DNA from: Alistipes excrementigallinarum
GTDB taxonomy: Bacteria > Bacteroidota > Bacteroidia > Bacteroidales > Rikenellaceae
Assembly (NCBI GenBank): GCA_019112825.1
Contig: DXIP01000016.1
Span: 1-48,256 of the forward strand
DNA: 48,256 nucleotides
Reading direction: 5' to 3'
Shown here: one piece after another, positions 23,570 to 32,896 of the stretch
Numbering within the stretch: the first letter of the stretch is position 1
Layout: each line of letters begins with the position of its first letter
Position numbers and translations under genes: made by a program
Notes under the pieces: model-generated
The model's database searches: none
What the model was told of the DNA's origin: nothing
The model's input: the letters and a program-made list of their open reading frames with translations, nothing else

Positions 23570-25231
23570 TCAGAGGAAGAGCATCAGGATGACCTGGGCG
23601 ATAATCACGCGCAGGAACATGCAGACGGGGTAGACCGTGGCGTACGATACCGAGGGGTTGTCCCCCTCGATGGTGTCGTTGGCGTAGTTGAGCGCCATGG
23701 GGTTGGCCATGCTGCCGCAGAGCAGCCCCGAGATGGAGCCGAAGTCGAGCCGCTGCACGCGCAGCGAGAAGATGGCCACCAGAACCGTCGGCACGAAGGT
23801 GATGGCGAAGCCCAGCGCCAGCCACAGCGCCCCTTCGGGACGCATGACCGTCTCGAAGAAGTGGGCCCCGGCGTCGAGCCCCAGGCAGGCCAGATACATC
23901 GAGAGCCCCAGTGCGCGGAGCATCAGGTTGGCGCTCTGCGTGGTGTAGGTAATCATGTGGAGCCGCGGTCCGAAGGTGCTGACGAGGATGCCCACGATGA
24001 TGGGGCCGCCGGCCAGACCCAGCTTCACGGGGATGCTGATGCCCGGGATGCTCACGGGGATGCTTCCCAGCACCAGACCGAGAATCAGTCCGATGAAGAC
24101 GGCCGCCAGATTGGGCTCGTTGAGGCTCTTGACGGCGTTGCCGAGGATTTTCTCGACGTTGTGGATGGCCGCCGCCTCGCCCACGACCGTCAGACGGTCG
24201 CCCAGCTGGAGCGTCAGGTCGGGGGTGGCCAGCAGCTGCACGCCCGAGCGGTAGACGCGGCTGATGTTGATGCCGTAGTTGTTGCGCAGCCGCAGCGAGG
24301 AGAGCTTCTTGCCGTTGATTTCGGGGCGCGTGACCAGAATGCGCTGCGAGATGAGCTGGCTGTCGATGGCGTTCCAGTCGATTTTGCCCGTATTCCAGTC
24401 CTTCTGCTCCTGCTCGCCGAAAATCATCCGCAGCGCATCGACGTCGGCCGGCGAGGTGACCACCAGGATGATGTCGTTCTGCTGGAGCGTCTTGTCCGAG
24501 GTGGGAATCGAGACCTTGCCCTCGCGCCAAATGCGCGAGATGACGAAGCGGTGGTGGCTGTGGGCCGCCACCTCGTGGACGCTCTTGCCGAAGATGGCGG
24601 GGTTGGTGACGTGGTAGCTGGCGATGAAGACATCCTTCTTGTGCTGAGCGTCGGGTTTGGGCAGGTCGGAGGGGCGCACGAAGAGCTTCCGCACGAAGAC
24701 AATCGCCAGAATGACCCCCACGACGCCCAGCGGATAGGTCAGTGCGCAGCTCAGCGCCGCGCCGTTGGCGTCGAGCCCCAGCTGCTGGAGGGCCTGCTGC
24801 GCGGCGCCGAGTGCCGGGGTGTTGGTCGTCGCACCGCAGAGAATGCCCGACATGTCGGGCATCGAGACTCCGAAGGCGTAGCTCATCCCCACGGCCAGTG
24901 CCGTGCCCAGCAGCGCCAGTCCGACGGCCGGCAGCAGCAGCCGCATGCCGTCGGCGCGCAGCGAGCTGAAGAAGCCGGGGCCGACCTGCAGTCCGAGGGC
25001 GTAGACGAAGAGAATCAGTCCGAAGCTCTCGGCGTAGATGAGCATCGAGGGGTCGAGCGAGAGGCCGAGGTGGCCGGCCAGAATGCCGACGAAGAAGATG
25101 AAGGCCGTGCCGAGCGAGATGCCGCCGATGCGGATTTTGCCCAGTCCGATGCCGAGGACCGAGATGAGCGAAATCACGACGACGGCCTGCAGCGCCGAGT
25201 GTTCGACGAACAGATTAGTGAGCCATTCCAT
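23570..25231 (-). CDS. YidE/AspT-type transporter with two RCK_C (TrkA-C) domains
   Basis: This inner-membrane protein of 553 aa belongs to the aspartate:alanine exchanger family. The first membrane half (LTNLFVEHSALQAVVVISLI through the GATTNTPALGAA motif) is followed by two cytoplasmic TrkA-C domains (near residues 205-290 and 295-375). The second, duplicated membrane half has the matching GSMANPMALNYA motif. Substrate is unknown; family members move amino acids or small anions. The ATG at 25231 starts the conserved first helix. A TACTTTTG -7 box lies 24 bp upstream. It is transcribed alone, divergent from the TonB receptor. Confidence 0.9.
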   Translation of the reverse strand: MEWLTNLFVEHSALQAVVVISLISVLGIGLGKIRIGGISLGTAFIFFVGILAGHLGLSLDPSMLIYAESFGLILFVYALGLQVGPGFFSSLRADGMRLLLPAVGLALLGTALAVGMSYAFGVSMPDMSGILCGATTNTPALGAAQQALQQLGLDANGAALSCALTYPLGVVGVILAIVFVRKLFVRPSDLPKPDAQHKKDVFIASYHVTNPAIFGKSVHEVAAHSHHRFVISRIWREGKVSIPTSDKTLQQNDIILVVTSPADVDALRMIFGEQEQKDWNTGKIDWNAIDSQLISQRILVTRPEINGKKLSSLRLRNNYGINISRVYRSGVQLLATPDLTLQLGDRLTVVGEAAAIHNVEKILGNAVKSLNEPNLAAVFIGLILGLVLGSIPVSIPGISIPVKLGLAGGPIIVGILVSTFGPRLHMITYTTQSANLMLRALGLSMYLACLGLDAGAHFFETVMRPEGALWLALGFAITFVPTVLVAIFSLRVQRLDFGSISGLLCGSMANPMALNYANDTIEGDNPSVSYATVYPVCMFLRVIIAQVILMLFL

Positions 25232-25463
25232 GCGTTGCGAATTTGTTGTCTGCCGCAAAAGTAGGGCAAATTTTCGGGAAAGTGGCGTTTTTTGGCCCGT
25301 TTTTCTGCGGACGGAACATTGCCTGTATGCCGGATTGCGCTCTGTGTCAATGCGTTGTTCTGCGTTCGGTCCTGCACGCAAGCACCGCTTCTTTTTTAGC
25401 CGCATGCGGGGCCAATAGGCATTTTGTGGGAGTGCCGGCGCCGCAAATACCCGATTGTGGGGA
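25232..25463. other. Divergent regulatory region between transporter and TonB-receptor operons
   Basis: No gene is seen. It carries the transporter -7 box near its left end and leads into the receptor promoter on the right. Short open frames read through it but have no family resemblance. Confidence 0.5.
25256..25263 (-). promoter_or_regulatory. -7 box of the transporter gene
   Basis: On the minus strand TACTTTTG matches TAnnTTTG, 24 bp before the ATG at 25231. A clear -33 element is not visible. Confidence 0.5.
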
Positions 25464-25494
25464 TTGTCCGCCCCGGACGGGCGGCCTACTTTTG
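25464..25494 (+). promoter_or_regulatory. Promoter of the TonB-receptor operon with an operator-like palindrome
   Basis: TTG (25464-25466) and TACTTTTG (25487-25494) are 20 bp apart, an ideal Bacteroidetes promoter. Between them CCGCCC (25468-25473) and GGGCGG (25479-25484) form a perfect inverted repeat around cggac. GTCCG and CGGAC form a second, overlapping one. Such placement inside the promoter fits repressor binding. The leader to the ATG at 25596 is about 95 nt. Confidence 0.65.
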
Positions 25495-25595
25495 CACCCG
25501 GAATGGGAGCCGTGCATCCCTCCCGCATCACCCCGGCAGCCGAATCCGGACCGGGAGGCGCGGAGGCGGGTGGAGCTCCTCGCAACGTGTGCCTC

Positions 25596-28448
25596 ATGAA
25601 ACGGAACAGACTCTTGCCGATGCTCTTCGCCCTGCTGCTTCTGGCCCTCCGCCCCGCGGCGGCCGGGGCACAGCAGGTCGACCTCTCGGGTTGCGTCCGC
25701 TCGGCGGGCAGCGGCGAGCCCGTCGCCCAGGCGGTGGTCGAGCTGCCCGTCTGCGGGCTGTGGGCCGTGGCCGACAGCGAGGGGCGCTTCACGCTGCGGC
25801 GCGTCCCGGCGGGACTCCAGCGCTTCGCGCTCTCGTGCCTGGGCTACGTCGCCGTGCAGTACGACATCGAGGTGGGGGAGTCGACCCCCGAACTCGACCT
25901 GCGGATGGAGGAGGAGAGCCTGCGCCTCGAGAGCGTCGTGGTGACCGCCACGCAGGAGCAGGAGGCCGTCACCACCTCGCGCCGCATCGAGGGGAGCGCC
26001 ATCGACCACCTCCAGATGATGAATGCCGCCGACGTGGCGGCGCTGCTGCCGGGCGGCAAGACGGTCAACCCCGACCTGACGCAGGACCTCCGCTTCTCGC
26101 TGCGCGACGGCGGCGTTTCGAGCGGCAACGCCGGCTTCGCGACGGCCGTCGAGGTCGACGGCCTCCGCCTCTCGACCAACTCGTCGTTCGACGGGATGGC
26201 GGGCGCCCCGACGCGCAACATCGCCTCGACCTCCATCGAGGCGGTCGAGGTCGTAACGGGCGTCCCGTCGGCCGAGTACGGCGACCTGGGGTCGGGTCTG
26301 GTGCGCATCACCACGCGCAAGGGGCTGACCCCCTGGATGCTGCTCCTCTCGTCCAATCCCCACACCAAGCAGATTGCCGCCTCGAAGGGCTTCGACCTCG
26401 GGGGCGAGCGGGGCGTGGTGAACGGCAGCGTCGAGTATACGCGCGCCACGAAGAACCCCGTCTCGCCCTATACGGCCTACTCGCGCACGGGCCTTTCGCT
26501 CTCCTTCCGCCGCACCTTCGCCGGGGTGCTGCGCCTCGACGCCGGAGTGACGGGCAACATCGGCGGCCTCGATACGAAGGACGACCCCGATGCCGAGATG
26601 GGCGAGTGGCAGCGGGCGCGCGAAAATGCCCTCAGGGCTACCGCCTCGCTGCGCTGGCTGCTCAACCGCCCGTGGTTGACCGACCTTGAGCTCTCGGCCT
26701 CGCTCGACTTCGAGGACCGCCTGGACCGGACGCACAGCTACGAGTCGAGCGCCACGCCGCAGCCGGCCGTCCACGCCACGCAGGAGGGGTACCACCTGGC
26801 CGTGATGCTCCCGACGAGCTACTACGCCACGCAGTGCGTCGACTCCAAGCAGCTCGACTACGCCGCCTCGTTCAAGGCGACGTGGGTCCGCCGCTGGGGA
26901 CGGCTGCGGAGCCACGCCAAGGCGGGCCTCGCCTGGCGGGCCGACGGCAACGTGGGGCGCGGTCTCTACTATGCCGACGAGGCGCTCTCGGCGGCCGACT
27001 ACCGCCCGTGGCCCTTCTCGGAGGTCCCCTACATGCACAACCTCGCGGCCTACGTCGAGGAGCTCCTCACCCTGCGGCTGGGCGAGCGCTCCTCGCTGCA
27101 GCTCATGGCGGGGCTGCGCGCCGAGAAGACGTGGGTCCGCACCTCGCGCTACGACCGTGCGCAGAGCCTTTCGCCGCGTCTGAACCTCACCTTCCGGCTG
27201 GACGACCGCCTGACGCTGCGCGCCGGCTGGGGCACGACCGAGAAGCTCCCCTCGTTCAACATCCTCTATCCGCAGCCCCAATACCTCGACACGCGCGTCT
27301 TCAGCGCCACCACCTCCGCCGGGCAGAACATCTACCTCTACCATACGCACCCCTATGCGGTACTCTACAACGAGTCGCTCCGCTGGCAGCGCAACCGCAA
27401 CATCGAGCTGGGCGTCGACCTGCGCCTGGGGGCCACGCGGCTCTCGCTGGCCGGCTACTTCAACCGGACGAAGTACCCCTATGAGCTGGTGACGGGCTAC
27501 GAACCCTTCTCCTACCGGATGAGCACCCTCCCGGCCGCCGACGCCGACGGCAACCCCTACACGCTGCCCGTCCATCCGCTCTTCAAGGTCGACGAGCAGA
27601 CGGGCGAGCTCTTCGTCCGCGACGCCGACAACCCCGCGTCGGGGTGGGTCGCCATGCAGAGCTCCTCCGTGCGCCGCACCTTCGCCCGCACGCTCCGCCA
27701 GGAGAACCGCTCGCCGGTCGACCGTGCGGGGCTAGAACTGGTGGTCGACTTCCCGCAAATCAACCCCCTGCGCACGCAGCTGCGCCTCGACGGCGCCTAC
27801 GTCCATACGCGCTACGTCGACAACCTCGAGGCGGCCTACTACCCCTCGGTCACCTCGGGCGGGGAGTTCTACCCCTACGTGGGCCTCTACGCCGGTACGG
27901 GCGGCTCGGCCGTGACGACCTGGAACGGCCGCGAGACCGACCGCCTCGACCTGAACCTGACGGCGACCACCCACATCCCCGCCATCCGGCTGGTGGTTAC
28001 GCTGCGCCTCGAGGCGACGCTGATGCGCCGTTCGCAGAACCTCTCCGAGTACCTCGGCCGCGAGTACGCCTACAACGTCACCGAGGAGAAGAGCCCCACG
28101 GGTGGCTCCATCTACGACGGAGGGAGCTATACGGCCGTCCGCCCGATTTACTACCTCGACCTCGAGGGGCGGCGCCACCCCTTCACCGACGCCGAGGCCT
28201 CCGACCCCGCCTTTGCCAGCCTCATCCTCCGCTCGGCCAACACGCGGAGCTACGACGCGGACGGCTACGACCCCTACTTCACGGCCAATCTGAGCCTCAC
28301 CAAGGAGATTGGCGACCACGTCTCGGTGTCGTTCTACGCCAACAATTTCACCAACTCCCGCCGCTATGTCACCTCGCGGGCCACAGGCGTGAAGTCCATC
28401 TTCACCCCCGAGTTCTACTACGGGCTGACGGTGCGGTTCAAATTCTGA
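25596..28448 (+). CDS. TonB-dependent receptor
   Basis: This is an outer-membrane active transporter of 950 aa. A signal peptide (LLPMLFALLLLALRPAAAGA) leads into a carboxypeptidase-regulatory-like domain (residues about 28-105, VDLSGCVRSAGSGEPVAQAV). The TonB-box-like LESVVVTATQEQEAV comes next, then a plug domain (MNAADVAALLPGGKTVNPDL; EAVEVVTGVPSAEYGDLGSG) and a 22-strand-type barrel ending in YGLTVRFKF. The terminal phenylalanine is the BAM signal. It is not a SusC, and no SusD partner follows. The next gene begins 4 bp after its stop. The ATG at 25596 is chosen because it starts the signal peptide. Substrate is not readable from sequence; the downstream polyferredoxin suggests a metal or metal complex. 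Confidence 0.92.
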   Translation: MKRNRLLPMLFALLLLALRPAAAGAQQVDLSGCVRSAGSGEPVAQAVVELPVCGLWAVADSEGRFTLRRVPAGLQRFALSCLGYVAVQYDIEVGESTPELDLRMEEESLRLESVVVTATQEQEAVTTSRRIEGSAIDHLQMMNAADVAALLPGGKTVNPDLTQDLRFSLRDGGVSSGNAGFATAVEVDGLRLSTNSSFDGMAGAPTRNIASTSIEAVEVVTGVPSAEYGDLGSGLVRITTRKGLTPWMLLLSSNPHTKQIAASKGFDLGGERGVVNGSVEYTRATKNPVSPYTAYSRTGLSLSFRRTFAGVLRLDAGVTGNIGGLDTKDDPDAEMGEWQRARENALRATASLRWLLNRPWLTDLELSASLDFEDRLDRTHSYESSATPQPAVHATQEGYHLAVMLPTSYYATQCVDSKQLDYAASFKATWVRRWGRLRSHAKAGLAWRADGNVGRGLYYADEALSAADYRPWPFSEVPYMHNLAAYVEELLTLRLGERSSLQLMAGLRAEKTWVRTSRYDRAQSLSPRLNLTFRLDDRLTLRAGWGTTEKLPSFNILYPQPQYLDTRVFSATTSAGQNIYLYHTHPYAVLYNESLRWQRNRNIELGVDLRLGATRLSLAGYFNRTKYPYELVTGYEPFSYRMSTLPAADADGNPYTLPVHPLFKVDEQTGELFVRDADNPASGWVAMQSSSVRRTFARTLRQENRSPVDRAGLELVVDFPQINPLRTQLRLDGAYVHTRYVDNLEAAYYPSVTSGGEFYPYVGLYAGTGGSAVTTWNGRETDRLDLNLTATTHIPAIRLVVTLRLEATLMRRSQNLSEYLGREYAYNVTEEKSPTGGSIYDGGSYTAVRPIYYLDLEGRRHPFTDAEASDPAFASLILRSANTRSYDADGYDPYFTANLSLTKEIGDHVSVSFYANNFTNSRRYVTSRATGVKSIFTPEFYYGLTVRFKF

Positions 28449-28452
28449 TGCT

Positions 28453-29697
28453 ATGATACGACGCACTTCACTTCTTCTTCTGCTCTGCGGCCTGCTGCTT
28501 GCAGCCTGTACCGCCCTCGATGAGGCAAACCCCTACGAAGGGGTGCTGGGCCGGCTTACCGTGCGCCTCCGCTACCCCGGGGAGCATGCCTCCTGGTGCC
28601 GCGAGGGGGTCGAGGTGACGGCCACCGACCGGCAGTCGGGCAACCGCTACACGGCGCGGACCGATGCGCAGGGCGAGGCGAGCTTCCGCATGCCCAACGG
28701 CCTCTACGCGCTGGCGGTGAGCGACCGCGCCGACAGTCAGACGCTCTTCAACGGCGCCGTCGAGCAGCTGCGCCTGACGGCCGGCGGTGAGGCCGTCGCG
28801 GAGCTCGAGCTGCGCTACGTGCGCCCCGGCGGCATCGTTATCCGCGAAATCTATACGGGCGGCTGCCCGGCAACCCCCGCCACGGGCTCCTACGTCTACG
28901 ACAAGTACGTCATTCTGCACAACAACGACTCCGAGACCCGCTACCTCGACGGCCTCTGCCTGGGGATGGTCGACCCCTACAACTCGAAGGGCGCCTCGGG
29001 CAACTACTGGACGAGCCTCGCCCCCGACGGAGGCATCCTCTTCCGCGACTACGCCTCGGTTCCCGACGCCGTGTGGCAGTTCCCGGGCTCGGGCCGCGAC
29101 TTCCCGCTTGCGCCGGGGGCCGATGCCGTGGTGGCGCTCAACGGGGCGGTCGACCATACGGCCACCTACCCCCTCTCGGTCAACCTCAACGGCGAGGGCT
29201 ACTTCGTCTGCTACAACGAGACCTACTACCCCGACCCGCGCTCGCACCCCGTGCCGGGCGACCGCATCGACCCTGCGCGCCACCTCCGCCTGCTCAAGAA
29301 GACGGGGCTGGCCAAGGTCTACGTCATCTCGAACAACTCGCCGGCCGTCATCCTCTACCGCGCCCCCGAGGGGTTCGACCTCGAGGGCTACCTGGCCGAC
29401 GATGGGCAGTCGCTCATCGTGCGGGGGAGCCTCTCCTATACCAGGATTCCGTGGGAGTGGCTCATCGACGGGGTCGAGGTCTTCGACGCTACGGGCACGA
29501 CCAACGCCAAGCGCCTGCGCTCGGACATCGACGCCGGGGCGGTGACCTTCGTCGGCCTGCCGCTCGGGCGGACGCTTCACCGCCGACTCGACGAGCAGGC
29601 CTCCGAGGCGGCCGGCTACGCCATTTATCAGGATACGAACAACTCGTCGGACGACTTCTACGAGCGTGCGACCCAATCGCTGCGTGACGAGCCATGA
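28453..29697 (+). CDS. DUF4876 surface lipoprotein
   Basis: The 414-aa protein has a lipobox ending LLLAAC (cysteine 19). A CarboxypepD/Big-like beta domain (LTVRLRYPGEHASWCREGVE) is followed by the DUF4876 region: PGGIVIREIYTGGCPATPAT, DKYVILHNNDSETRYLDGLC and later VYVISNNSPAVILYRA. Its fold recalls lamin-tail-like beta sandwiches. It sits 4 bp after the TonB receptor and overlaps the next gene, so it is very likely a surface partner of the receptor, as SusD or HmuY are for others. The ligand is unknown. Confidence 0.85.
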   Translation: MIRRTSLLLLLCGLLLAACTALDEANPYEGVLGRLTVRLRYPGEHASWCREGVEVTATDRQSGNRYTARTDAQGEASFRMPNGLYALAVSDRADSQTLFNGAVEQLRLTAGGEAVAELELRYVRPGGIVIREIYTGGCPATPATGSYVYDKYVILHNNDSETRYLDGLCLGMVDPYNSKGASGNYWTSLAPDGGILFRDYASVPDAVWQFPGSGRDFPLAPGADAVVALNGAVDHTATYPLSVNLNGEGYFVCYNETYYPDPRSHPVPGDRIDPARHLRLLKKTGLAKVYVISNNSPAVILYRAPEGFDLEGYLADDGQSLIVRGSLSYTRIPWEWLIDGVEVFDATGTTNAKRLRSDIDAGAVTFVGLPLGRTLHRRLDEQASEAAGYAIYQDTNNSSDDFYERATQSLRDEP

Positions 29698-31199
29698 GAC
29701 CGCTTCCGCTGCTTCTTCTGCTGCTCCTCCTCGCGGCCCTGCCTCCGGCCCGGGCCCAGATGCGCTACGGGGATTTCGAGCGCGACAGCCCCTGGCTCAC
29801 GGGGGTCAATGCCGCCGGCGTGCGGTGCGACACGGTGAGCCGCTCGGTGGCCCGACTCCGTGTCGGGCACGAGTCGGGGGCGCTGGTCGACCGCTCGGGC
29901 TCGGACAACTGCTGGCAGGCGGGCGCCGCAACGCGCTCGGTGCGCCACCTCGAGCGCATCTCCTTCTTCGGCGGCTTCGGCTACGACTACTTCGACGGGC
30001 GCAACATGTCGGGCTCGATGTTCATCCGCCCGGGCTATTATCCCGTCGACCTGGTGGAGTTCACCCCCGGGCGCAAAATCCGTGAGTGCTACGACCTGAC
30101 GGGGGGCGTGGCCGTCCCCGTGGGGGAGCGGTGGGTGGTCGGCCTGCGCGCCGACTTCACGGCGGCGAACTACGCCAAGCGCAAGGACCTGCGCCACAAG
30201 AACAAGCGCCTCGACGTGGAGGTGGCGCCCGGCATCCTCTACCGTGCGGGCCGCTTCGCCGCGGGTGCGGCGCTCCGCCTGGCCAAGAACAGCGAGCGCA
30301 TCGAGGCCGAGGAGGTGGGCAGCTCGGCCGCCTCCTACGAGGTCTTCCTCGACAAGGGGCTCGCCTACGGCATCCGCACGCAGTGGGAGAGCGGCGATTT
30401 GCACCTCACCGAGGAGGGCATCTCGGGCTTTCCCGTGCGGGAGATGCTGCTCGGAGGCGCCCTGCAACTCAGCTACGGCGCCCTCTTCGTCGAGGGGGAG
30501 GCGGGCCGCTCGCGCGGCGAGACGGGCGAGAAGGGGGTCCTCTGGCACACCTTCGAGGGGGAGTGGATGAAGCTCCGCGCCGTGGTGCGGTTCGACCGCG
30601 GGGCGCACCGCCACCGCGTGCGGGCCTCGTTCGGCCGGCGGCTGCAGCTGAGCCGCGAGAACATCCTCGTCCGCGAGAGCGAGAGCAACATCACCACCAC
30701 CCGCCTCTACGGCTCGATGCCTCTCTATGGCCGGCGGCTGCTCGAGGCGGGGCTCGAGTACGAGCTCTTCGCCCCGCGCACCGAGCTGCGCGCGACGCTC
30801 GGCTGGGAGGAGCTCTCCGAACGCTCGACGCTCATCTATCCCGAGGTGCGCCGGGAGCGCCTCCGCCGCCTCTCCCTCTCGCTGCGCGCTCTGCGGCGCT
30901 TCGGACGCTGGGAGCTGCTGGCGGCGGCCGACGTGAGCGGGGGCGACTCCTCGGCCGGGGAGCTCCGTCTGGAGAGCGACCTCGTCTCGGGGAGCTACCC
31001 CGACCGGCAGGAGGAGCTGCGCGCCTGGGAGGTCGAGTACCGCACCGCACCGCGGCTCGGTGTCGAGGCGGGGCTCCGCTGCAACATCGGCCGCTGCTAC
31101 GTCGACCTCGCGGGGCGCTACGAGCGGGGCTTCGCGCTGCGGACCATCCCGCAGCCCTACCGCCTGCGCTGCGTTTTGAGCGGGGGCGTCAACTTCTGA
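29694..31199 (+). CDS. DUF6850 outer-membrane beta-barrel protein
   Basis: The 501-aa protein has a signal peptide (PLPLLLLLLLLAALPPARAQ). A region rich in alternating beta strands follows (ERISFFGGFGYDYFDGRNMS; GVAVPVGERWVVGLRADFTA), and it ends RCVLSGGVNF with terminal phenylalanine, the outer-membrane barrel signature. No plug domain is present, so it is not a TonB receptor. It starts within the stop of the DUF4876 gene (ATGA overlap), so receptor, lipoprotein and barrel are co-translated. Role unknown; it could be a second surface component or channel for the same ligand. Confidence 0.85.
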   Translation: MRPLPLLLLLLLLAALPPARAQMRYGDFERDSPWLTGVNAAGVRCDTVSRSVARLRVGHESGALVDRSGSDNCWQAGAATRSVRHLERISFFGGFGYDYFDGRNMSGSMFIRPGYYPVDLVEFTPGRKIRECYDLTGGVAVPVGERWVVGLRADFTAANYAKRKDLRHKNKRLDVEVAPGILYRAGRFAAGAALRLAKNSERIEAEEVGSSAASYEVFLDKGLAYGIRTQWESGDLHLTEEGISGFPVREMLLGGALQLSYGALFVEGEAGRSRGETGEKGVLWHTFEGEWMKLRAVVRFDRGAHRHRVRASFGRRLQLSRENILVRESESNITTTRLYGSMPLYGRRLLEAGLEYELFAPRTELRATLGWEELSERSTLIYPEVRRERLRRLSLSLRALRRFGRWELLAAADVSGGDSSAGELRLESDLVSGSYPDRQEELRAWEVEYRTAPRLGVEAGLRCNIGRCYVDLAGRYERGFALRTIPQPYRLRCVLSGGVNF

Positions 31200-31209
31200 A
31201 CTGCGCATG

Positions 31210-31241
31210 TTTTGACAAATACCGAATATTGATTAACTTTA
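31210..31241 (+). promoter_or_regulatory. Internal promoter before the fimbrillin/FISUMP gene
   Basis: TTTTG at 31210-31214 and TAACTTTA at 31234-31241, 19 bp apart, fit the -33/-7 pattern with one -7 mismatch. The second half of the block could thus be transcribed separately from the receptor operon. No terminator lies before it. Confidence 0.65.
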
Positions 31242-31253
31242 AAACGAATCCAC

Positions 31254-32855
31254 ATGATGAAACGGATTTACACCTTCGCGCTGCTGGCCGCACTGATGCT
31301 GGCCGGCTGCGAGCGGGAGGAGCAGCGAAGCGACTCCCCGAAACGGATGGTCATCGACCCCACGATGGTGGGCATGCCGCTCCCGACGTCGCGCGCCACC
31401 GAGACCGACTTCGAACAGGGCGACGCCATCGGCCTCAGCGTGACCACCTCCGGCGGCGAACGCTACGCCTCCAACGCGCGCTTCCTCTTCGACGCCTCGC
31501 AGGGACGCTTCCTTTCGGCCGACGGGCTGCTCTGGTACGAGGATGTCAACGCCACGTCGACGCTCTTTGCCTGCTATCCTTACCGTGAGGGCGATGCGCT
31601 CCCCGCTTCGTTCACGGTGGCCGAGGACCAGAACGGCGGGGGATACGCCGCGTCGGACCTGATGACGGCCCTCAAGAGTGACGTGCGGCCGACCGCATCG
31701 GCCGTCGGGATGACCTTCCGCCACCGCATGGCGCGGCTCATCGTCAACGTCGACAACCGGAGCGGGTCGCCCGTTGACGGGATTGTGGTGCGCAATGCCG
31801 TGGGGCGGGGTCTGCTCGACGCTGCGGACGACACCTTCCGCGTCGACCCCGACGGAGCGGCCGTGGCGGTGAAGGCCCGCGTGCTGACGGCCGACGCGAA
31901 GTACTACGTGCTGCTGGTGCCCCAGTCGGTGCGGCTGGAGGTCGAGGTGACCACGGCCGAGGGGCCGCGCACCTATACGCTCGGCGAGGCCGAGCTGCAG
32001 GGGGGCAAGAACCATACGCTCAACGTCCGTATCCTGCCCGCCGAGATGGAGGTGGTGCTCGAGGATGAAATCACGGGCTGGGAGGATGGCAACGAGCTCT
32101 TCCCCGAAGAGAGCCTTCCCGGCGACGACGACGGGGAGCAGGAGGGCTGGCTCGAATACGGCGGTGAGCGCTACCGCACGGTCACCCTCGCGGACGGCCG
32201 CACGTGGATGGCCGAGAACCTGCGCTACGTGCCCCGGGGGCGGAGCGTCTCGAGCGACCCGTCGGACGGCAGCGGCATCTGGTATCCGTGCGACCTGAAC
32301 CGTACGGCCTCGCCCGGGCTGGTGGCGCAGAACGGCCTGCTCTACAGCTATCCCGTGCTGCTGGGACTCGACGGAGACCTCTCGGCCGAGAACTACAACC
32401 GCAGCGAGGGCGCCCGCGGCATCTGCCCCGAGGGGTGGCACATCCCGACGATGGCCGAGTGGCTGCGCCTGGCGGGTGCCGGCAGCGGACAGCTTTCGGA
32501 CCCCGAATCGCCCTACTTCGACCAGTCGCAGGCCGGTGCGCCGCTCGATGCGCTCAACGCCGACGGCTTCAACCTGCAGAACTGCGGTGCCATCAACGCC
32601 GCCTCGGCCACGGCCAAGGCCGCCTACCTGGCCAGCGCCTCGGCGGCCGACCCGACGCAGTTCGGCATGGGCTACTTCGCCAGCTCGACGGGCTACAAGC
32701 TCTTTTACAACACGACCGACGACCCCTCGAGCGGGCTGAAGAACATCCAGTTCTACGCCGGCATGACGATGTGGAACACCACCTACAAGCGTCTGACGGT
32801 GGCCTACCAGGGGGGCTACGGCGCGGCGGCTGTCCGCTGCGTCAAGGACCTCTGA
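31254..32855 (+). CDS. Fimbrillin-family lipoprotein with C-terminal FISUMP domain
   Basis: The 533-aa protein has a lipobox ending LMLAGC (cysteine 19). Residues about 30-285 match the fimbrillin (Mfa/FimA-like) pattern: FEQGDAIGLSVTTSGGERYA, WYEDVNATSTLFACYPY, and a second beta domain ending in a KNHTLNVRI strand. A C-terminal FISUMP domain (about 320-533) shows TVTLADGRTWMAENLRYVPR and ARGICPEGWHIPTMAEWLRL and ends AAAVRCVKDL. It is a surface-exposed lipoprotein, perhaps a pilin or adhesin-like subunit. No usher or anchor genes for pili are adjacent. It has its own promoter and is 41 bp before the polyferredoxin. Confidence 0.85.
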   Translation: MMKRIYTFALLAALMLAGCEREEQRSDSPKRMVIDPTMVGMPLPTSRATETDFEQGDAIGLSVTTSGGERYASNARFLFDASQGRFLSADGLLWYEDVNATSTLFACYPYREGDALPASFTVAEDQNGGGYAASDLMTALKSDVRPTASAVGMTFRHRMARLIVNVDNRSGSPVDGIVVRNAVGRGLLDAADDTFRVDPDGAAVAVKARVLTADAKYYVLLVPQSVRLEVEVTTAEGPRTYTLGEAELQGGKNHTLNVRILPAEMEVVLEDEITGWEDGNELFPEESLPGDDDGEQEGWLEYGGERYRTVTLADGRTWMAENLRYVPRGRSVSSDPSDGSGIWYPCDLNRTASPGLVAQNGLLYSYPVLLGLDGDLSAENYNRSEGARGICPEGWHIPTMAEWLRLAGAGSGQLSDPESPYFDQSQAGAPLDALNADGFNLQNCGAINAASATAKAAYLASASAADPTQFGMGYFASSTGYKLFYNTTDDPSSGLKNIQFYAGMTMWNTTYKRLTVAYQGGYGAAAVRCVKDL

Positions 32856-32896
32856 CGGGGCGCCCGGCACACGACACACACCAACAACGATAACCG

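Noticed and set aside
25347..27575. 742-aa minus-strand open frame opposite the TonB receptor
   Set aside because: No recognisable domain, Arg/Gly-rich composition, and it covers the well-formed promoter of the receptor operon.
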